Below, in pieces: positions 8,135 to 16,998 of a DNA stretch of 64,000 nt. The position numbers and the translations under genes were made by a program. Numbering within the stretch: the first letter of the stretch is position 1; each line of letters starts with the position of its first letter. The DNA is taken from positions 186,001-250,000 of the forward strand of contig DASZWJ010000028.1 of assembly GCA_035546635.1 (NCBI GenBank). Reading direction: 5' to 3'. The stretch is from Gammaproteobacteria bacterium. Lineage in GTDB: Bacteria; Pseudomonadota; Gammaproteobacteria; JAURND01. The notes under the pieces are model-generated. The model saw only the letters and a list, made by a program, of their open reading frames with translations. It had not been told where the DNA came from and made no database searches.

Positions 8135-9904
8135 TTAATCTTGTGGAGAGTGCTTATCTTTCTTCTTCATTGTTTCCATTAAACTGATTTGCAGTCGTGA
8201 GTGAAATTTTACAAACCAATTCCAAAGCAATAGGGCGACAATAATTCCACAAGCAATAATCACAAACAATAATTCTATTCTCGGTAAAATATCTGAACTT
8301 AGCACAAGCATAAATAGCAAGATAATGACCATTGAGAAAACAGGAATTGTTTCGGAGATAACTTTGCGGGCATTGTTGGTAAAACGTCCAACGACATGCC
8401 GTCTAATACTAAACTCTGCTAAAATCATACTCAATGCTTGCAGCTTTCTGTAAATGGCAATCAAAAACGGTAATGAGAATATTAAAGCAGTACTCCAAAG
8501 AATTGTTTTGGTTAGTTCAATGTTTAATTTTGAAAAAATCAATTCTGTTAGGGGTTTTTGCAAGTAAGAGGTACAAATAAAAATGGCGCCAACTAAAGCT
8601 AGATTAATCAATATGGTGATTAGGCTTTTCTGCACCGCATATTTAATTTCAGATCTTTGTCGATTACTTTGAATAGCATGAAGCCAGAGGGTATAAACTC
8701 TCATCACATAAGTCACATTTCTGGGCAATATTTTTTTTAACATATTAGCCGAAGGGTCAGCTAACTTAATGAGATAAGGTGTTAGCAATGTAGTGACAGC
8801 TGATACGGAAACTGCAATAGGGTACAGAAATTTGGAGGTGACATTGAGCGATAATCCCAAGGCTGCGATAATGAAAGAGAACTCACCAATTTGTGCTAAC
8901 CCCATGCCGACACGTAGTCCAGTTCTTTCACCTTGACCGGTAATAAATACACCAAAACTACAGGTGAGCACTTTGCCAAAGACAACTGCAATAGTGATGA
9001 CAATAATGGGTAGTGCATATTGCACCACCACGTGAGGGTCAAACAAAAGTCCGATGGTAACAAAAAATACTGCGCTGAACATGTCACGCAGAGGCCCAAT
9101 CAAACGTTCTATTGCGTTAATTTGCCTAGATTCAGCGATTATCGCGCCGATAATAAAAGCACCCAACACGATGCTGTAGTGTAATTTAACTACTAGCAGG
9201 GAAAATCCAAAAAATAAACCTAATACTGTAATAAGTAATGTTTCTTCACCTCCTAATTTAGCTACATAAGATAAAAAACGCGGTACGATTAAAATGCCTA
9301 TGCTCAGTGATACAGTTAAAAATAATAATAATTTGCCTAAGGTCAGTGCGATATGTGATAGTCCGAACGCCTCGCTGGTGCCGATACTGCTGAGTATGGC
9401 TAAAATAGCGATGGCCAGAATATCTTCGATAATCAATATTCCAAAAATAAGTTGGGCGAAATGCTCTTTAGTCAAAGAAAGTTCAGATAATGTTTTGGCA
9501 ATAATAGTAGTTGAAGAAATGGCGATCATTGCCCCAAGAAATAGTGAATCAACACTACTCCAGTGGAAAAAACCACCGATTTTATACCCAATCCAAATCA
9601 TGACTAGTATTTCTAATACTGCAGCTACTAAAGCAGGAAGTCCCACTTTCATCAGCTTGCGCAGATTAAATTCCAGCCCTAATGAAAACATTAAAAAGAT
9701 CACACCTAGCTGTGAGAATATCTGGATGGTGTCTAGGTCGTTGATAAAAATTACTGTGGGTGTATAAGGTCCAATGATTGCCCCGGCAATGATATATCCG
9801 AGCACAATGGGTTGCTTAATTTTATGGAATATAATGGTGATGAAGCCCGCAGTGGCCATTATGATGGCAAGATCTTGTATAAATGCTATTTCATGTTCGT
9901 GCAT
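8135..9904 (-). CDS. KefB-type cation:proton antiporter (CPA2), no TrkA domain
   Basis: About 589 residues, with 12-13 membrane segments in the first 400 residues typical of CPA2 exchangers: KQPIVLGYIIAGAIIGPYTP, FLMFSLGLEFNLRKL, then ALVAAVLEILVMIWIGY, and AIGEFSFI-like AQIGEFSFIIAALGL. The C-terminal part lacks the NAD-binding RCK/TrkA domain of KefB/KefC and instead has about four more membrane segments and a basic tail, so gating must differ. It exchanges K+ or Na+ for protons at the inner membrane. The frame is open to an ATG at 9997, but ATG 9904 (MHEHEIAFIQDLAII) has a GGA-type ribosome site and matches family N-termini; I prefer it. Confidence 0.82.
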   Translation of the reverse strand: MHEHEIAFIQDLAIIMATAGFITIIFHKIKQPIVLGYIIAGAIIGPYTPTVIFINDLDTIQIFSQLGVIFLMFSLGLEFNLRKLMKVGLPALVAAVLEILVMIWIGYKIGGFFHWSSVDSLFLGAMIAISSTTIIAKTLSELSLTKEHFAQLIFGILIIEDILAIAILAILSSIGTSEAFGLSHIALTLGKLLLFLTVSLSIGILIVPRFLSYVAKLGGEETLLITVLGLFFGFSLLVVKLHYSIVLGAFIIGAIIAESRQINAIERLIGPLRDMFSAVFFVTIGLLFDPHVVVQYALPIIVITIAVVFGKVLTCSFGVFITGQGERTGLRVGMGLAQIGEFSFIIAALGLSLNVTSKFLYPIAVSVSAVTTLLTPYLIKLADPSANMLKKILPRNVTYVMRVYTLWLHAIQSNRQRSEIKYAVQKSLITILINLALVGAIFICTSYLQKPLTELIFSKLNIELTKTILWSTALIFSLPFLIAIYRKLQALSMILAEFSIRRHVVGRFTNNARKVISETIPVFSMVIILLFMLVLSSDILPRIELLFVIIACGIIVALLLWNWFVKFHSRLQISLMETMKKKDKHSPQD

Positions 9905-10039
9905 TGCAGTTCCGATGGCTATGGGTTGTTTGAGAGTTTCAGATTGAAAAAGATTGTTGATTCTGGCAGTATTTTCATAAGGCTTAAGGTTTAACATAAG
10001 GATTGTTGTTATTTAGAGCCGAATCAGTATAACCCATTG

Positions 10040-10125
10040 GTAATTAATCAGCACATGGTTTGAATAAGCATAAAACCGCCAGATTCATACAGACAGCCTT
10101 GGGAACTGGGTTGGCTGATAGTTAC
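10040..10125 (+). repeat. Degenerate, internally deleted copy of repeat family F1
   Basis: Reads GTAATTAATCAGCACATGG at the left and GATAGTTAC at the right, with AAAACCGCCAGATT between. These match the ends of the fuller copy at 11073-11245 (left CAGCACATTG, AAAACGGTCAGATT; right GAATAGTTAC). The hairpin centre is missing. It sits directly upstream of the OmpA-like gene. Confidence 0.5.
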
Positions 10126-10147
10126 CCCAATGAAAGGAATCAAACCG

Positions 10148-10771
10148 ATGACTCGTCCAATAATGTTCTTATGCTGTTTGTCACTGATGTGTATGGCTTT
10201 ATCACCGGCATTTGCAACGCAACCTGCTGCTATACAGAGCATAACCGCACCGCCTGTGACAGATGTTGACCATAACCTCCAGGAGATGCTGCCAACCACA
10301 CGAAATGCCAATCAAATTACCCAGGATTTAACCAAAGAAGGACATGCAGTGCTTTATAGTGTGTTATTTGCCGAGAATAAACCTGGCATTAAGCCTGAAT
10401 CGATCCCACAGCTGGTGGAGATCGCTAAAGTAATGCAGTCTAACCCTGATCTTAGGGTATTTGTTACCATACATACTGATAATTTAGGGATGTTGGATTA
10501 TAACCTGAGATTATCACAACGCAGGGCGCAAGCCGTCGTTGCTGCACTTATCATGCACTATGGGGTTGATGGCAGACGTTTAGTGGCGCGTGGCATAGGT
10601 CAGCTTGCTCCCATCGCTTCTAACGCGACTGAAGCGGGTCGCAGCAAAAATTCTCGTCTTGAGATAGTGGAGATAGCAACGCCTGAGGCATATGAAGCCA
10701 ATATCAATCATGTTCAAGTGGATGGGCGTACCAGGATGACAGCTGTTCCGCCTGATAGCCATTCAGGATAA
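10148..10771 (+). CDS. OmpA-family (peptidoglycan-binding) exported protein
   Basis: A 207-residue protein from ATG 10148 with AAAGGA nine bases upstream; a further in-frame ATG at 10130 has no ribosome site. Signal peptide residues 1-23 (CLSLMCMALSPAFA). Residues about 67-178 form an OmpA C-terminal domain: VFVTIHTDN, YNLRLSQRRAQAVVAAL, GRRLVARGIGQLAPIASN and TEAGRSKNSRLEIVE, the last with the Asp/Arg-type positions that hold diaminopimelate. No barrel precedes it, so it is a periplasmic peptidoglycan-binding protein, possibly anchoring the envelope. The TEAGRSKNSRLEI motif is close to the consensus (N-x-T-x-x-G-R-x-x-N-R-R-V-E). Exact partner unknown. Confidence 0.85.
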   Translation: MTRPIMFLCCLSLMCMALSPAFATQPAAIQSITAPPVTDVDHNLQEMLPTTRNANQITQDLTKEGHAVLYSVLFAENKPGIKPESIPQLVEIAKVMQSNPDLRVFVTIHTDNLGMLDYNLRLSQRRAQAVVAALIMHYGVDGRRLVARGIGQLAPIASNATEAGRSKNSRLEIVEIATPEAYEANINHVQVDGRTRMTAVPPDSHSG

Positions 10772-10837
10772 ATGTCAAAAAGCACCTGTTGTTCTTTCCA
10801 ATAAGGGAAGGAATGACAGCCATGCCCCCCCCTTAAC

Positions 10838-10965
10838 AAAAGTCCGAATAATGCCGTGATCCGCCGTTACCCATTGGATGTCTCCAGCAGAAATATCACC
10901 TTTATTTCCTATGCTATCACCTGTTCAACATCGCCATCTAGCACATACGCAAAAGCTTGAAATAG
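10838..10965 (-). pseudogene. Remnant of a pirin-family gene, frameshifted
   Basis: On the minus strand, bases about 10920 down to 10838 read DSIGNKGDISAGDIQWVTAD then HGIIRTF, and just before it, in another frame, FQAFAYVLDGDVEQ (about 10965-10921). Together these match the central cupin motif of pirins (TYVLDGxVEHxDSxGNKxxIxAGDVQWMTAGxGI). The break falls between VEQ and DSIGN and could be a loss of a few bases. The rest of the gene is not recognisable on either side. The neighbouring 10772-10837 and 10966-11072 hold nothing else I can support. Confidence 0.6.
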
Positions 10966-11072
10966 AATGGGTATTCCTGCACTTTTGCTCAATCAGATCG
11001 AATAAATCTCAACAAAAACTGAACGACTCTAACACCTAAATCTCAAACGCTTCGAGTATAGCTAGGAAAAAT

Positions 11073-11245
11073 GTAACTATTCAGCACATTGCTTGAAGTA
11101 GCGCAAAACGGTCAGATTTTTCCAAGGTTTCCCCTAAAAAATTAGGAAAAAGCGCAGCATACACAGAGTATGTGAGCATTTTTCCTAATTTTTAGGGGTG
11201 AGATTGGGAAAATATGGCCGTTTCAGTCCTGTGGTGAATAGTTAC
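11073..11245 (+). repeat. MITE-like repeat family F1, fullest copy
   Basis: A 173-bp element with perfect 10-bp terminal inverted repeats GTAACTATTC (11073-11082) and GAATAGTTAC (11236-11245). The centre is a long hairpin: CCCCTAAAAAATTAGG ... CCTAATTTTTAGGGG around a loop core GCGCAGCATACAC-AGAGTATGTGAGC. Homologous copies: 10040-10125, 13735-13982 (opposite orientation) and 49051-49105. No ORF inside, so a non-autonomous element is likely. Confidence 0.7.
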
Positions 11246-11295
11246 GGAAAAATTACGGTATAGCCTAAGAAAAAAAACAATGATAAAACTAGCCT

Positions 11296-11643
11296 ATGAA
11301 AGGATTTGCGTTGATTGAAATTTTAGTTGCCCTGCTAATTATCTCCATGAGTTTAATTGGAATAGTTGGCATGCAATTAACCACACTGCGTAATGCTGAA
11401 GAATCTTATCAGCAAAGTCTAGCAGTGGTGCAATTGGCAGCAATGTCCGATCGATTGCGTGCTAATCATGCGGTGACCGCGCGTGATAGAGAACTGATAA
11501 GCTGGAATGTTATTAATGCCCGTTTATTACCTAAGGGGGTGGGTAGTTACCATTGTAACAATAATACCTGCAAAGTTACTTTAAAGTGGGAATTTGGAAA
11601 ACTTCAACAAGCTAGTCTTTCTTTGAGAATAGGTGAATATTGA
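11296..11643 (+). CDS. pilV: Type IV pilus minor pilin PilV
   Basis: A 115-residue prepilin-like protein. The N-terminus MKGFALIEILVALLIISMSL has the class III signal: cleavage between Gly3 and Phe4, Glu at mature position 5 (residue 8) and a hydrophobic helix. The MQLTTLRNAEESYQQSLAVVQLAAMSDRLRANH stretch is the region found in PilV-type minor pilins. Minor pilins prime pilus assembly in the inner membrane. It is shorter than Pseudomonas PilV (around 185). Two cysteines (YHCNNNTC) probably form a small disulfide. It begins a pilV-pilW-pilX cluster with overlapping genes; no pilY1 or fimT/fimU is adjacent. Confidence 0.85.
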   Translation: MKGFALIEILVALLIISMSLIGIVGMQLTTLRNAEESYQQSLAVVQLAAMSDRLRANHAVTARDRELISWNVINARLLPKGVGSYHCNNNTCKVTLKWEFGKLQQASLSLRIGEY

Positions 11644-12380
11644 AGCTTTTTTTAGAAACATTTCATTTCAGGCAGCAGGGAATCACTTTGGTTGAAGTTA
11701 TGTTGGCTTGTGCCCTGGGATTATTTTTGATGGCTGGATTGATTCAAATAGGTTTAGCCGGTAAACGAACCTTTACTATGCAACAGGCTATTATCAATTT
11801 ACAAGAAAATGGCCATTATGCAGTTTATTTTTTGAATCAACATTTACGGATGGCAGGATATGCAGGGTGTGAGTCTCAGCCGCCTTTTGTTAAGCCAGAA
11901 TCTGCTATTATAGGTTATGAGAATAATTTGCCAGCAATTTTACAGGGGAAGGTCGTTAAAGGTACGGATAGTGTAATTGTTGGAGGCTGTTATTTAGAAA
12001 ATGGTAAACAGCGCTACAATCAATATGCATATTTTATCAGTACTACCACGCGCAAAAATAAATTAGGTAAAACCATTGTTTCATTCTACGAAATGCCGAT
12101 TGATGGTGTGAAACGTGAATTAGCGGCCAATCTTGAACGCATGAAAATCAGTTATGGTCTCATGACAATGGATGGCAAAAATATTGCCGGATACGAATCC
12201 GCAGATAAAATAAAAGATTGGCGTCAGGTACGTGCGGTAGATATCTCATTATTAGTGAGTTCAGAAGAGCCAGTGCTGACAAAAGCGGAATCCTACCAAT
12301 TTGCAGGTGAAACCATGCCCGCTGATCGATACTTGCATAGAGAGTGGCATACCTATATCGCCTTGCGGGAAAAGTTATGA
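11640..12380 (+). CDS. pilW: Type IV pilus minor pilin PilW
   Basis: A 246-residue protein starting at TTG 11640, which overlaps the pilV stop by four bases (TTGA), a coupling junction. After a 14-residue leader the prepilin signal is QQG-ITLVEVMLACALGLFLMAG, with Glu at mature position 5. RTFTMQQAIINLQENGHYAVYFLNQHLRMAGYAGC is the usual PilW region (N-L-Q-E-N-G-R/H-x-A and L-x-x-L-R-x-A-G-Y-x-G-C). It belongs to the same minor pilin operon and acts in pilus assembly at the inner membrane. No ATG start exists between the pilV end and the pilin signal. Confidence 0.86.
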   Translation: MKLFLETFHFRQQGITLVEVMLACALGLFLMAGLIQIGLAGKRTFTMQQAIINLQENGHYAVYFLNQHLRMAGYAGCESQPPFVKPESAIIGYENNLPAILQGKVVKGTDSVIVGGCYLENGKQRYNQYAYFISTTTRKNKLGKTIVSFYEMPIDGVKRELAANLERMKISYGLMTMDGKNIAGYESADKIKDWRQVRAVDISLLVSSEEPVLTKAESYQFAGETMPADRYLHREWHTYIALREKL

Positions 12381-12799
12381 ATATGCAATTTCAGCAAGGG
12401 ATGGTTTTAGTCATGGCATTACTTTATTTGTCAGTCATCACATTATTGGTATGTAGTGCTTTTGAAGTGGGATTAGTACAGATAAAAATTGCTTCGCATC
12501 TAACTGATGATGCACAAGCACTACAAAATGCACAGAGTGCGTTGGTGGCAGGAGAGATAGCAATTCAAGGTAATGAAACAGAAGGGCAGGGAGATGCAGG
12601 CCAGCAGTCTCTCTATCAATTTAAAAGACGGCCGGAATCTGCTTGCGGGGTTATTTATTACCAAATTAATGCAACAGGAACATATGCCACAGCTAAAAGT
12701 GAACTGGAAAGTATTTTATTGATTCCTGTGGCTGGAGAAGTTGAGTGCCCTGATAAAATTTCGCAAAGACAGGAGGTGGCTTGGCGGCAGGTGTTGTAG
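12377..12799 (+). CDS. pilX: Type IV pilus minor pilin PilX
   Basis: 140 residues from ATG 12377, overlapping the pilW stop by four bases (ATGA); an upstream in-frame ATG at 12344 lies inside pilW and has no ribosome site. The start MNMQFQQGMVLVMALLYLS is the PilX N-domain type (QQG-MVLVMALLYL). IASHLTDDAQALQNAQSALVAGE corresponds to the conserved N-x-x-x-x-x-A-x-x-A-A-E-A-A-L region. It has the hydrophobic helix but no canonical Glu5, as usual for PilX/GspK-like pilins. It ends the cluster; the gene for the adhesin PilY1, common here, is absent. Confidence 0.82.
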   Translation: MNMQFQQGMVLVMALLYLSVITLLVCSAFEVGLVQIKIASHLTDDAQALQNAQSALVAGEIAIQGNETEGQGDAGQQSLYQFKRRPESACGVIYYQINATGTYATAKSELESILLIPVAGEVECPDKISQRQEVAWRQVL

Positions 12800-12890
12800 T
12801 GCTTATCCTGTGTAGGCTCATTTCAGAGAAATAAAAAACCTGTCCCGCGAAGGCGGGAATGACAAATCTGGAATTGTTCCTTAAATTTAA

Positions 12891-13667
12891 TCAAGTCACA
12901 GGAATTTGCTCTTCTTCCCTTAACGTCAATACCTCGCAGCCGGTTTCAGTCACCAGCAGAGTATGCTCCCATTGTGCTGAAAGCGAATGATCTTTCGTCA
13001 CTGCAGTCCAGCCATCAGGCAATACTTTACTAAAGCGTTTACCGGCGTTAATCATCGGTTCTATGGTAAAGGTCATGCCGGCCTGCAAAGCCATGCCCGT
13101 CCCTTTGGTTCCATAATGCAATACTTGTGGGTCTTCATGAAAAATTTTTCCTATGCCATGCCCACAAAATTCACGTACTACACTAAAATGCTGAGCTTCA
13201 GCATGTTTCTGGATTGCAGCGCCAATATCTCCGAGCTGCGTGCCAGGCTTGACCAGCGCTATGCCAAGGTAAAGACATTCTTGCGTGACTTTAACCAGGC
13301 GCTGCGCCAATATGGAAGCTTGACCAACGCAAAACATTTTGCTGGTGTCGCCGTGATAGCCATCTTTAATTACCGTGACGTCAATATTAATAATATCCCC
13401 ATCTTTGAGTTTTTTATTGCCTGGAATGCCATGGCAAATGACATGATTAACAGAAGTGCAGATTGACTTAGGAAAGCCGCGATAATTTAGGGGCGCAGGG
13501 ATTGCCTGCTGTACATTAACAATATAATCATGGCAAATTTTATCCAGCTCTTCAGTCGTGATGCCGGCTTGGACATAAGGCCCTATCATGGTTAATACCT
13601 CACCTGCCAGCCGTCCGGCGACACGCATTTTTGCGATTTCTTCTGGGGTTTTAATGGAAACGGACAT
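12891..13667 (-). CDS. map: Methionine aminopeptidase type I
   Basis: A 258-residue enzyme that removes the initiator methionine from new proteins. It shows the standard type I pattern: VNHVICHGIPGNKKLKDGDI, INIDVTVIKDGYHGDTSKMF (two metal Asp), CGHGIGKIFHEDPQVLHYG (metal His), MTFTIEPMI (metal Glu) and the final WEHTLLVTE (metal Glu). Length matches E. coli Map (264). It is divergent from the rpsB operon, as in many gammaproteobacteria. The start ATG at 13667 gives the expected MSVSIKTPEEIAKMR. Confidence 0.96.
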   Translation of the reverse strand: MSVSIKTPEEIAKMRVAGRLAGEVLTMIGPYVQAGITTEELDKICHDYIVNVQQAIPAPLNYRGFPKSICTSVNHVICHGIPGNKKLKDGDIINIDVTVIKDGYHGDTSKMFCVGQASILAQRLVKVTQECLYLGIALVKPGTQLGDIGAAIQKHAEAQHFSVVREFCGHGIGKIFHEDPQVLHYGTKGTGMALQAGMTFTIEPMINAGKRFSKVLPDGWTAVTKDHSLSAQWEHTLLVTETGCEVLTLREEEQIPVT

Positions 13668-13734
13668 ATTTCTCTAAGCACTCATTGTGAATATAGGCCT
13701 ATCTATGGTATAAAGCTGCGGCTCAAAGAGCAAA

Positions 13735-13982
13735 TATTATTATTTAGCACAGGATTGAAACGGCCATATTTTCCCACAAATTCGTCGGGAACGAATTTGG
13801 ACGCTTTAGCGGCCCGAAGGGCGGAGCACATGGATGGGTTCCACAATCTCGCCCTTAAAAATTTTTAAAAAATGCTCACATACTTCGTGTATGCTGCGCT
13901 TTTTTAAAAATTTTTAAGGACGACCTTGGAAAAGTCTGGCCGTTTGTGTTACTTCTAACAATGTGCTGAATAGCATTGTAAC
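13735..13982 (-). repeat. F1 repeat, opposite orientation, with internal insertion
   Basis: Homologous to 11073-11245 read on the other strand: the outer AGCACAGGATTGAAACGGCC and CAATGTGCTGAATAG ends and the loop core ATGCTCACATACTTCGTGTATGCTGCGC are shared. The hairpin arms differ (CCTTAAAAATTTTT... instead of CCTAAAAAATTAGG). An extra stretch of about 75 bases (about 13776-13850) holds two small palindromes, CAAATTCGT/ACGAATTTG and CGGCCCGAAGGGCGG, that the other copies lack. It fills the map-rpsB gap. Confidence 0.65.
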
Positions 13983-14034
13983 TAACCTGGGTAGCTATAC
14001 AAGTTATCCATAAAATCCACACACATATCGTCAC

Positions 14035-14091
14035 ATGGTTTGGGTGTCCTTAAAGAAGGATTAAACCATGGGGTATGTGGAGGCTTAACCC
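14035..14091 (+). promoter_or_regulatory. rpsB leader hairpins, likely S2 autoregulation site
   Basis: ATGGTTT (14035-14041) and AAACCAT (14063-14069), with inner GTCCTT/AAGGAT pairing, form a strong stem-loop. It is followed at once by GGGGTATGTGGAGGCTTAACCC (14070-14091), a second short stem whose position just before the ribosome site fits the conserved rpsB 5' leader described in gammaproteobacteria, through which free S2 represses rpsB-tsf. Sequence pairing is seen; the regulation is inferred from the family. Confidence 0.55.
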
Positions 14092-14102
14092 TGGAGAAAA
14101 CT

Positions 14103-15092
14103 ATGACTGATATTACTATGCGCCAATTATTGGAAGCAGGCGTCCACTTTGGACATCAAAAACGCTTCTGGAATCCTAAAATGGCTCCTTTTATCTTTGG
14201 AGTCCGCCATCAAATTCATATTATTAACTTAGAACATACCCTGCCTTTATATCGTGAAGCACTCGATTTTATCGGACGATTGACCGCCAATCGCGGCAAA
14301 ATCTTATTTGTAGGTACCAAACCCGCCGCACAGGAAATTGTCCGCGAAGAAGCATCCCGTTGCGGTATGCCCTTTGTGGATCGCCGTTGGTTGGGCGGGA
14401 TGTTGACCAATTATAAAACTATCCGTCAGTCTATCAGACGGTTGAAAGATTTAGAAACCATGCGTGATGATGGCAGTTTTGAACAGTTGACCAAAAAAGA
14501 AGGGTTAATGTTACTGCGTGAACTTAAAAAACTGGAAGTCAGCTTAAGCGGTATTAAAGATATGGGTGGCCTTCCCGATGCATTATTTGTCATTGATGTC
14601 GGTCATGAAAAAACAGCGGTAGCTGAAGCCAAACGTCTTGGGATTCCAGTGATTGGTGTCGTTGATACTAACTACAACCCCGAAGACATCGATCATGTTA
14701 TTCCAGGTAATGACGACTCTATGCGCGCCATTAGGCTTTATTGCCAGGGTGTAGCCGATATTGTATTGTCAGCCAAGCAGAATCTAGCAGAAACCATGGC
14801 GGCTCAAATCAAAGAAACTGGAAGTGAAGAGGCTGAAGGTGGTAAGTCAGGTAAACAAAAGCAGGTCATTAAAAAGGCTGCGCCAAAATCTATTGGGGGG
14901 GAAGCAGGTGAGGTTGCAGTAGAAGCAGAAGTACAAGGAAGTTCAGAAAAATCTTCAGAACCCAATAAACCTGCAAAAACTGCGGCAAAATCTACAGATT
15001 CAGATAAAAAACTTGCTGCGCACAAAGAAGCCGAAGGAAGCAAAAAACCCGTTGTTCGTAAGCCGGCAGCAAAAAAAGCGGATGGAGAGTAA
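14103..15092 (+). CDS. rpsB: 30S ribosomal protein S2 with long C-terminal tail
   Basis: 329 residues from ATG 14103, with GGAG eight bases upstream. The frame is open further upstream to 14040 but that part is the leader. Residues 1-230 are a normal S2: [56 protein letters not shown] and [10 protein letters not shown]. The last 85-90 residues are an unusual Lys/Ala/Glu/Ser-rich tail ([12 protein letters not shown]..., [11 protein letters not shown]..., [13 protein letters not shown]) with no counterpart in E. coli S2 (241 residues). First gene of the rpsB-tsf pair; S2 is essential for 30S assembly. Confidence 0.96.
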   Translation: MTDITMRQLLEAGVHFGHQKRFWNPKMAPFIFGVRHQIHIINLEHTLPLYREALDFIGRLTANRGKILFVGTKPAAQEIVREEASRCGMPFVDRRWLGGMLTNYKTIRQSIRRLKDLETMRDDGSFEQLTKKEGLMLLRELKKLEVSLSGIKDMGGLPDALFVIDVGHEKTAVAEAKRLGIPVIGVVDTNYNPEDIDHVIPGNDDSMRAIRLYCQGVADIVLSAKQNLAETMAAQIKETGSEEAEGGKSGKQKQVIKKAAPKSIGGEAGEVAVEAEVQGSSEKSSEPNKPAKTAAKSTDSDKKLAAHKEAEGSKKPVVRKPAAKKADGE

Positions 15093-15241
15093 TAGGGTAA
15101 GGCGTGTGAGCAATCCGATCCTGATTCAACAAGAATTACAGAAGCTATATAAAATTGTAACTGAATATTATCCAAGCTTAATGATGTGGCGGCTTTTGCC
15201 TACTGTCGCCAATTCATGAGAGATTTGCAACGAGGAAAAAC

Positions 15242-16129
15242 ATGACGATTACAGCAAACCAAGTAAAAGAACTGCGCGAGAGAACCGGCGCAGGGATGAT
15301 GGAATGTAAAAAAGCTTTGCAAGAAGCTAATGGTGATGTGGAGGCTGCCATAGAAGCTATGCGCAAGGCGGGTGTGGCAAAGGCTGCTAAAAAAGCGGGA
15401 CGTGTTACTGCAGAAGGTATTATAGAAATCAAACTCAGCACCGATGGCCTGTCAGCAGCAATGGTGGAAATTAACTGTGAAACAGATTTTGTTGGCCGCG
15501 ATACCAGTTTCAAAGAATTTGCTGTCGCAGTTGCCCACTCTGTCTTGGCGAACAAAATCACGGATATCAACACCCTGGCTAACACACCTTTGAGCTCCGG
15601 TAATTCCCAGACTGTCGAACAAGCACGACAGGAATTAATTAGCAAGCTGGGTGAAAATATCCAAATCCGTCGTGTGGCCTTGATAAATGCGACGGGAAGA
15701 ATGGGTGGTTATACTCACGGTGGCCGCATTGGTGTCATAGTCGCTTTGGATGCAGGACAGGTAGAGTTGGCAAAAGATGTCGCAATGCATATCGCTGCGG
15801 CCAATCCTTCGACCATTGATCCTAAAGATGTCTCTGCCGAACTCATCGCTAAAGAAAAAGAAATTTTTATTGCTCAAACTGCTGAAAGTGGTAAACCTCC
15901 CGAAATTGTAGAAAAAATGGTGGCAGGAAGGATCAGTAAATTCTTAAATGAAGTCAGCTTATTAGGACAGCCTTTTGTGAAGGAGCCTTCCAAAACAGTA
16001 GGCACTCTATTAAAAGAGCATAAAGCGAATGTAACTGCCTTTGCCCGCTTTGAAGTAGGTGAAGGAATTGAAAAACCCGTGGAAGACTTTGCTGAAGCAG
16101 TGAAAGCACAAATCGGTGGAGGCACTTGA
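15242..16129 (+). CDS. tsf: Elongation factor Ts
   Basis: A 295-residue nucleotide exchange factor for EF-Tu. The N-terminal domain is canonical ([19 protein letters not shown]), followed by the TDFV signature within [11 protein letters not shown] that contacts EF-Tu, and the conserved GRIGV segment ([13 protein letters not shown]). The length is slightly above E. coli EF-Ts (283). A GAGGA ribosome site precedes the ATG. The 149-base gap after rpsB holds no recognisable gene. Its stop overlaps the pyrH start by one base. Confidence 0.97.
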   Translation: MTITANQVKELRERTGAGMMECKKALQEANGDVEAAIEAMRKAGVAKAAKKAGRVTAEGIIEIKLSTDGLSAAMVEINCETDFVGRDTSFKEFAVAVAHSVLANKITDINTLANTPLSSGNSQTVEQARQELISKLGENIQIRRVALINATGRMGGYTHGGRIGVIVALDAGQVELAKDVAMHIAAANPSTIDPKDVSAELIAKEKEIFIAQTAESGKPPEIVEKMVAGRISKFLNEVSLLGQPFVKEPSKTVGTLLKEHKANVTAFARFEVGEGIEKPVEDFAEAVKAQIGGGT

Positions 16130-16854
16130 TGGCTGAAGTAGAAGAGCCGGTATATCGACGTGTTTTATTAAAAATGAGTGGGGAAGCGCTTTTAGGGCAA
16201 ACCCAGCATAGCATTGATTCTGCTGTTTTAGATCGCATGGCTAAAGAAATATCCCAGGTGGTTAAGCTTGGGGTGCAGATGGGCATTGTCATTGGCGGCG
16301 GCAACTTATTCAGAGGTACAACACTGACCAAGGCGGGAATAGGGCGTATTACCAGTGATTATATGGGTATGCTGGCGACCTTAATGAATGCGTTGGCGCT
16401 GCGCGATGCTTTTGAACGTGCAAATCTATCGACGCGGATTTTATCCGCTATTCCCATGTCAGGGGTTGTCGATCACTATGATAGACGTAAAGCTATCCAC
16501 CATTTACAAAAAGGTCGAGTTGTCCTATTTGCTGGGGGTACTGGGAATCCCTTGGTGACTACAGATTCCGCCGCTAGCCTAAGAGGGATAGAAATCGAGG
16601 CGGATATCATTCTCAAAGCCACGCAAGTTGATGGTGTATATACCGCTGATCCTATGAAGGACAAAACGGCTATGCTTTACCATCGTTTAACGTACAAAGA
16701 AGTTCTAGAAAAAGAATTAGCAGTGATGGATTTGGCCTCATTTTGCCAGTGCCGTGACCACGGTATGACTCTACGTGTCTTTAATATCAATAAACCCAAT
16801 GCCATTTTAAGGATTGTTTTGGGAGAAGATGAAGGAACATTGGTACAGAATTGA
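16129..16854 (+). CDS. pyrH: UMP kinase
   Basis: 241 residues from ATG 16129, whose A is the last base of the tsf stop (TGATG), with GGAGG seven bases upstream. PyrH phosphorylates UMP to UDP in the cytoplasm. Motifs: [13 protein letters not shown] (phosphate loop), [30 protein letters not shown] (the UMP-binding segment of bacterial PyrH), [16 protein letters not shown] and [12 protein letters not shown]. Length equals E. coli PyrH (241). The operon continues with frr after a large inverted repeat. Confidence 0.97.
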   Translation: MAEVEEPVYRRVLLKMSGEALLGQTQHSIDSAVLDRMAKEISQVVKLGVQMGIVIGGGNLFRGTTLTKAGIGRITSDYMGMLATLMNALALRDAFERANLSTRILSAIPMSGVVDHYDRRKAIHHLQKGRVVLFAGGTGNPLVTTDSAASLRGIEIEADIILKATQVDGVYTADPMKDKTAMLYHRLTYKEVLEKELAVMDLASFCQCRDHGMTLRVFNINKPNAILRIVLGEDEGTLVQN

Positions 16855-16877
16855 GTGTTTTTGTAGGTGCGTCTTAC

Positions 16878-16976
16878 AGCCTTAACCTTTTTCCTCTTAC
16901 AGCCATGACTTTTTCCCTTCTCCCTTTGTGGGAGAAGGGAAAAAGTCATGGCTGTAAGAGGAAAAAGGTTAAGGCT
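16878..16976. repeat. Perfect 47-bp inverted repeat between pyrH and frr
   Basis: The left arm (16878-16924, beginning AGCCTTAACCTTTTTCC) is exactly complementary to the right arm (16930-16976, ending AAAAAGGTTAAGGCT), 47 of 47 bases, around a 5-base loop TTTGT. The inner part CCCTTCTCCC/GGGAGAAGGG belongs to the repeat family seen at 20.3, 34.4-34.6 and 61.8 kb. Transcribed, it would fold to a very stable hairpin inside an essential operon, ending 22 bases before the frr ATG. Confidence 0.9.
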
Positions 16977-16998
16977 AATATTAGAGAGGAAAATACCC

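Noticed and set aside
7722..9904. Prophage remnant suggested by the XRE regulator
   Set aside because: No integrase, structural or lysis genes nearby; the neighbours are ordinary chromosomal genes.
14040..14102. Longer N-terminus for S2 from 14040
   Set aside because: These codons overlap the leader hairpins, have no ribosome site and are not part of S2 in other bacteria; ATG 14103 is right.
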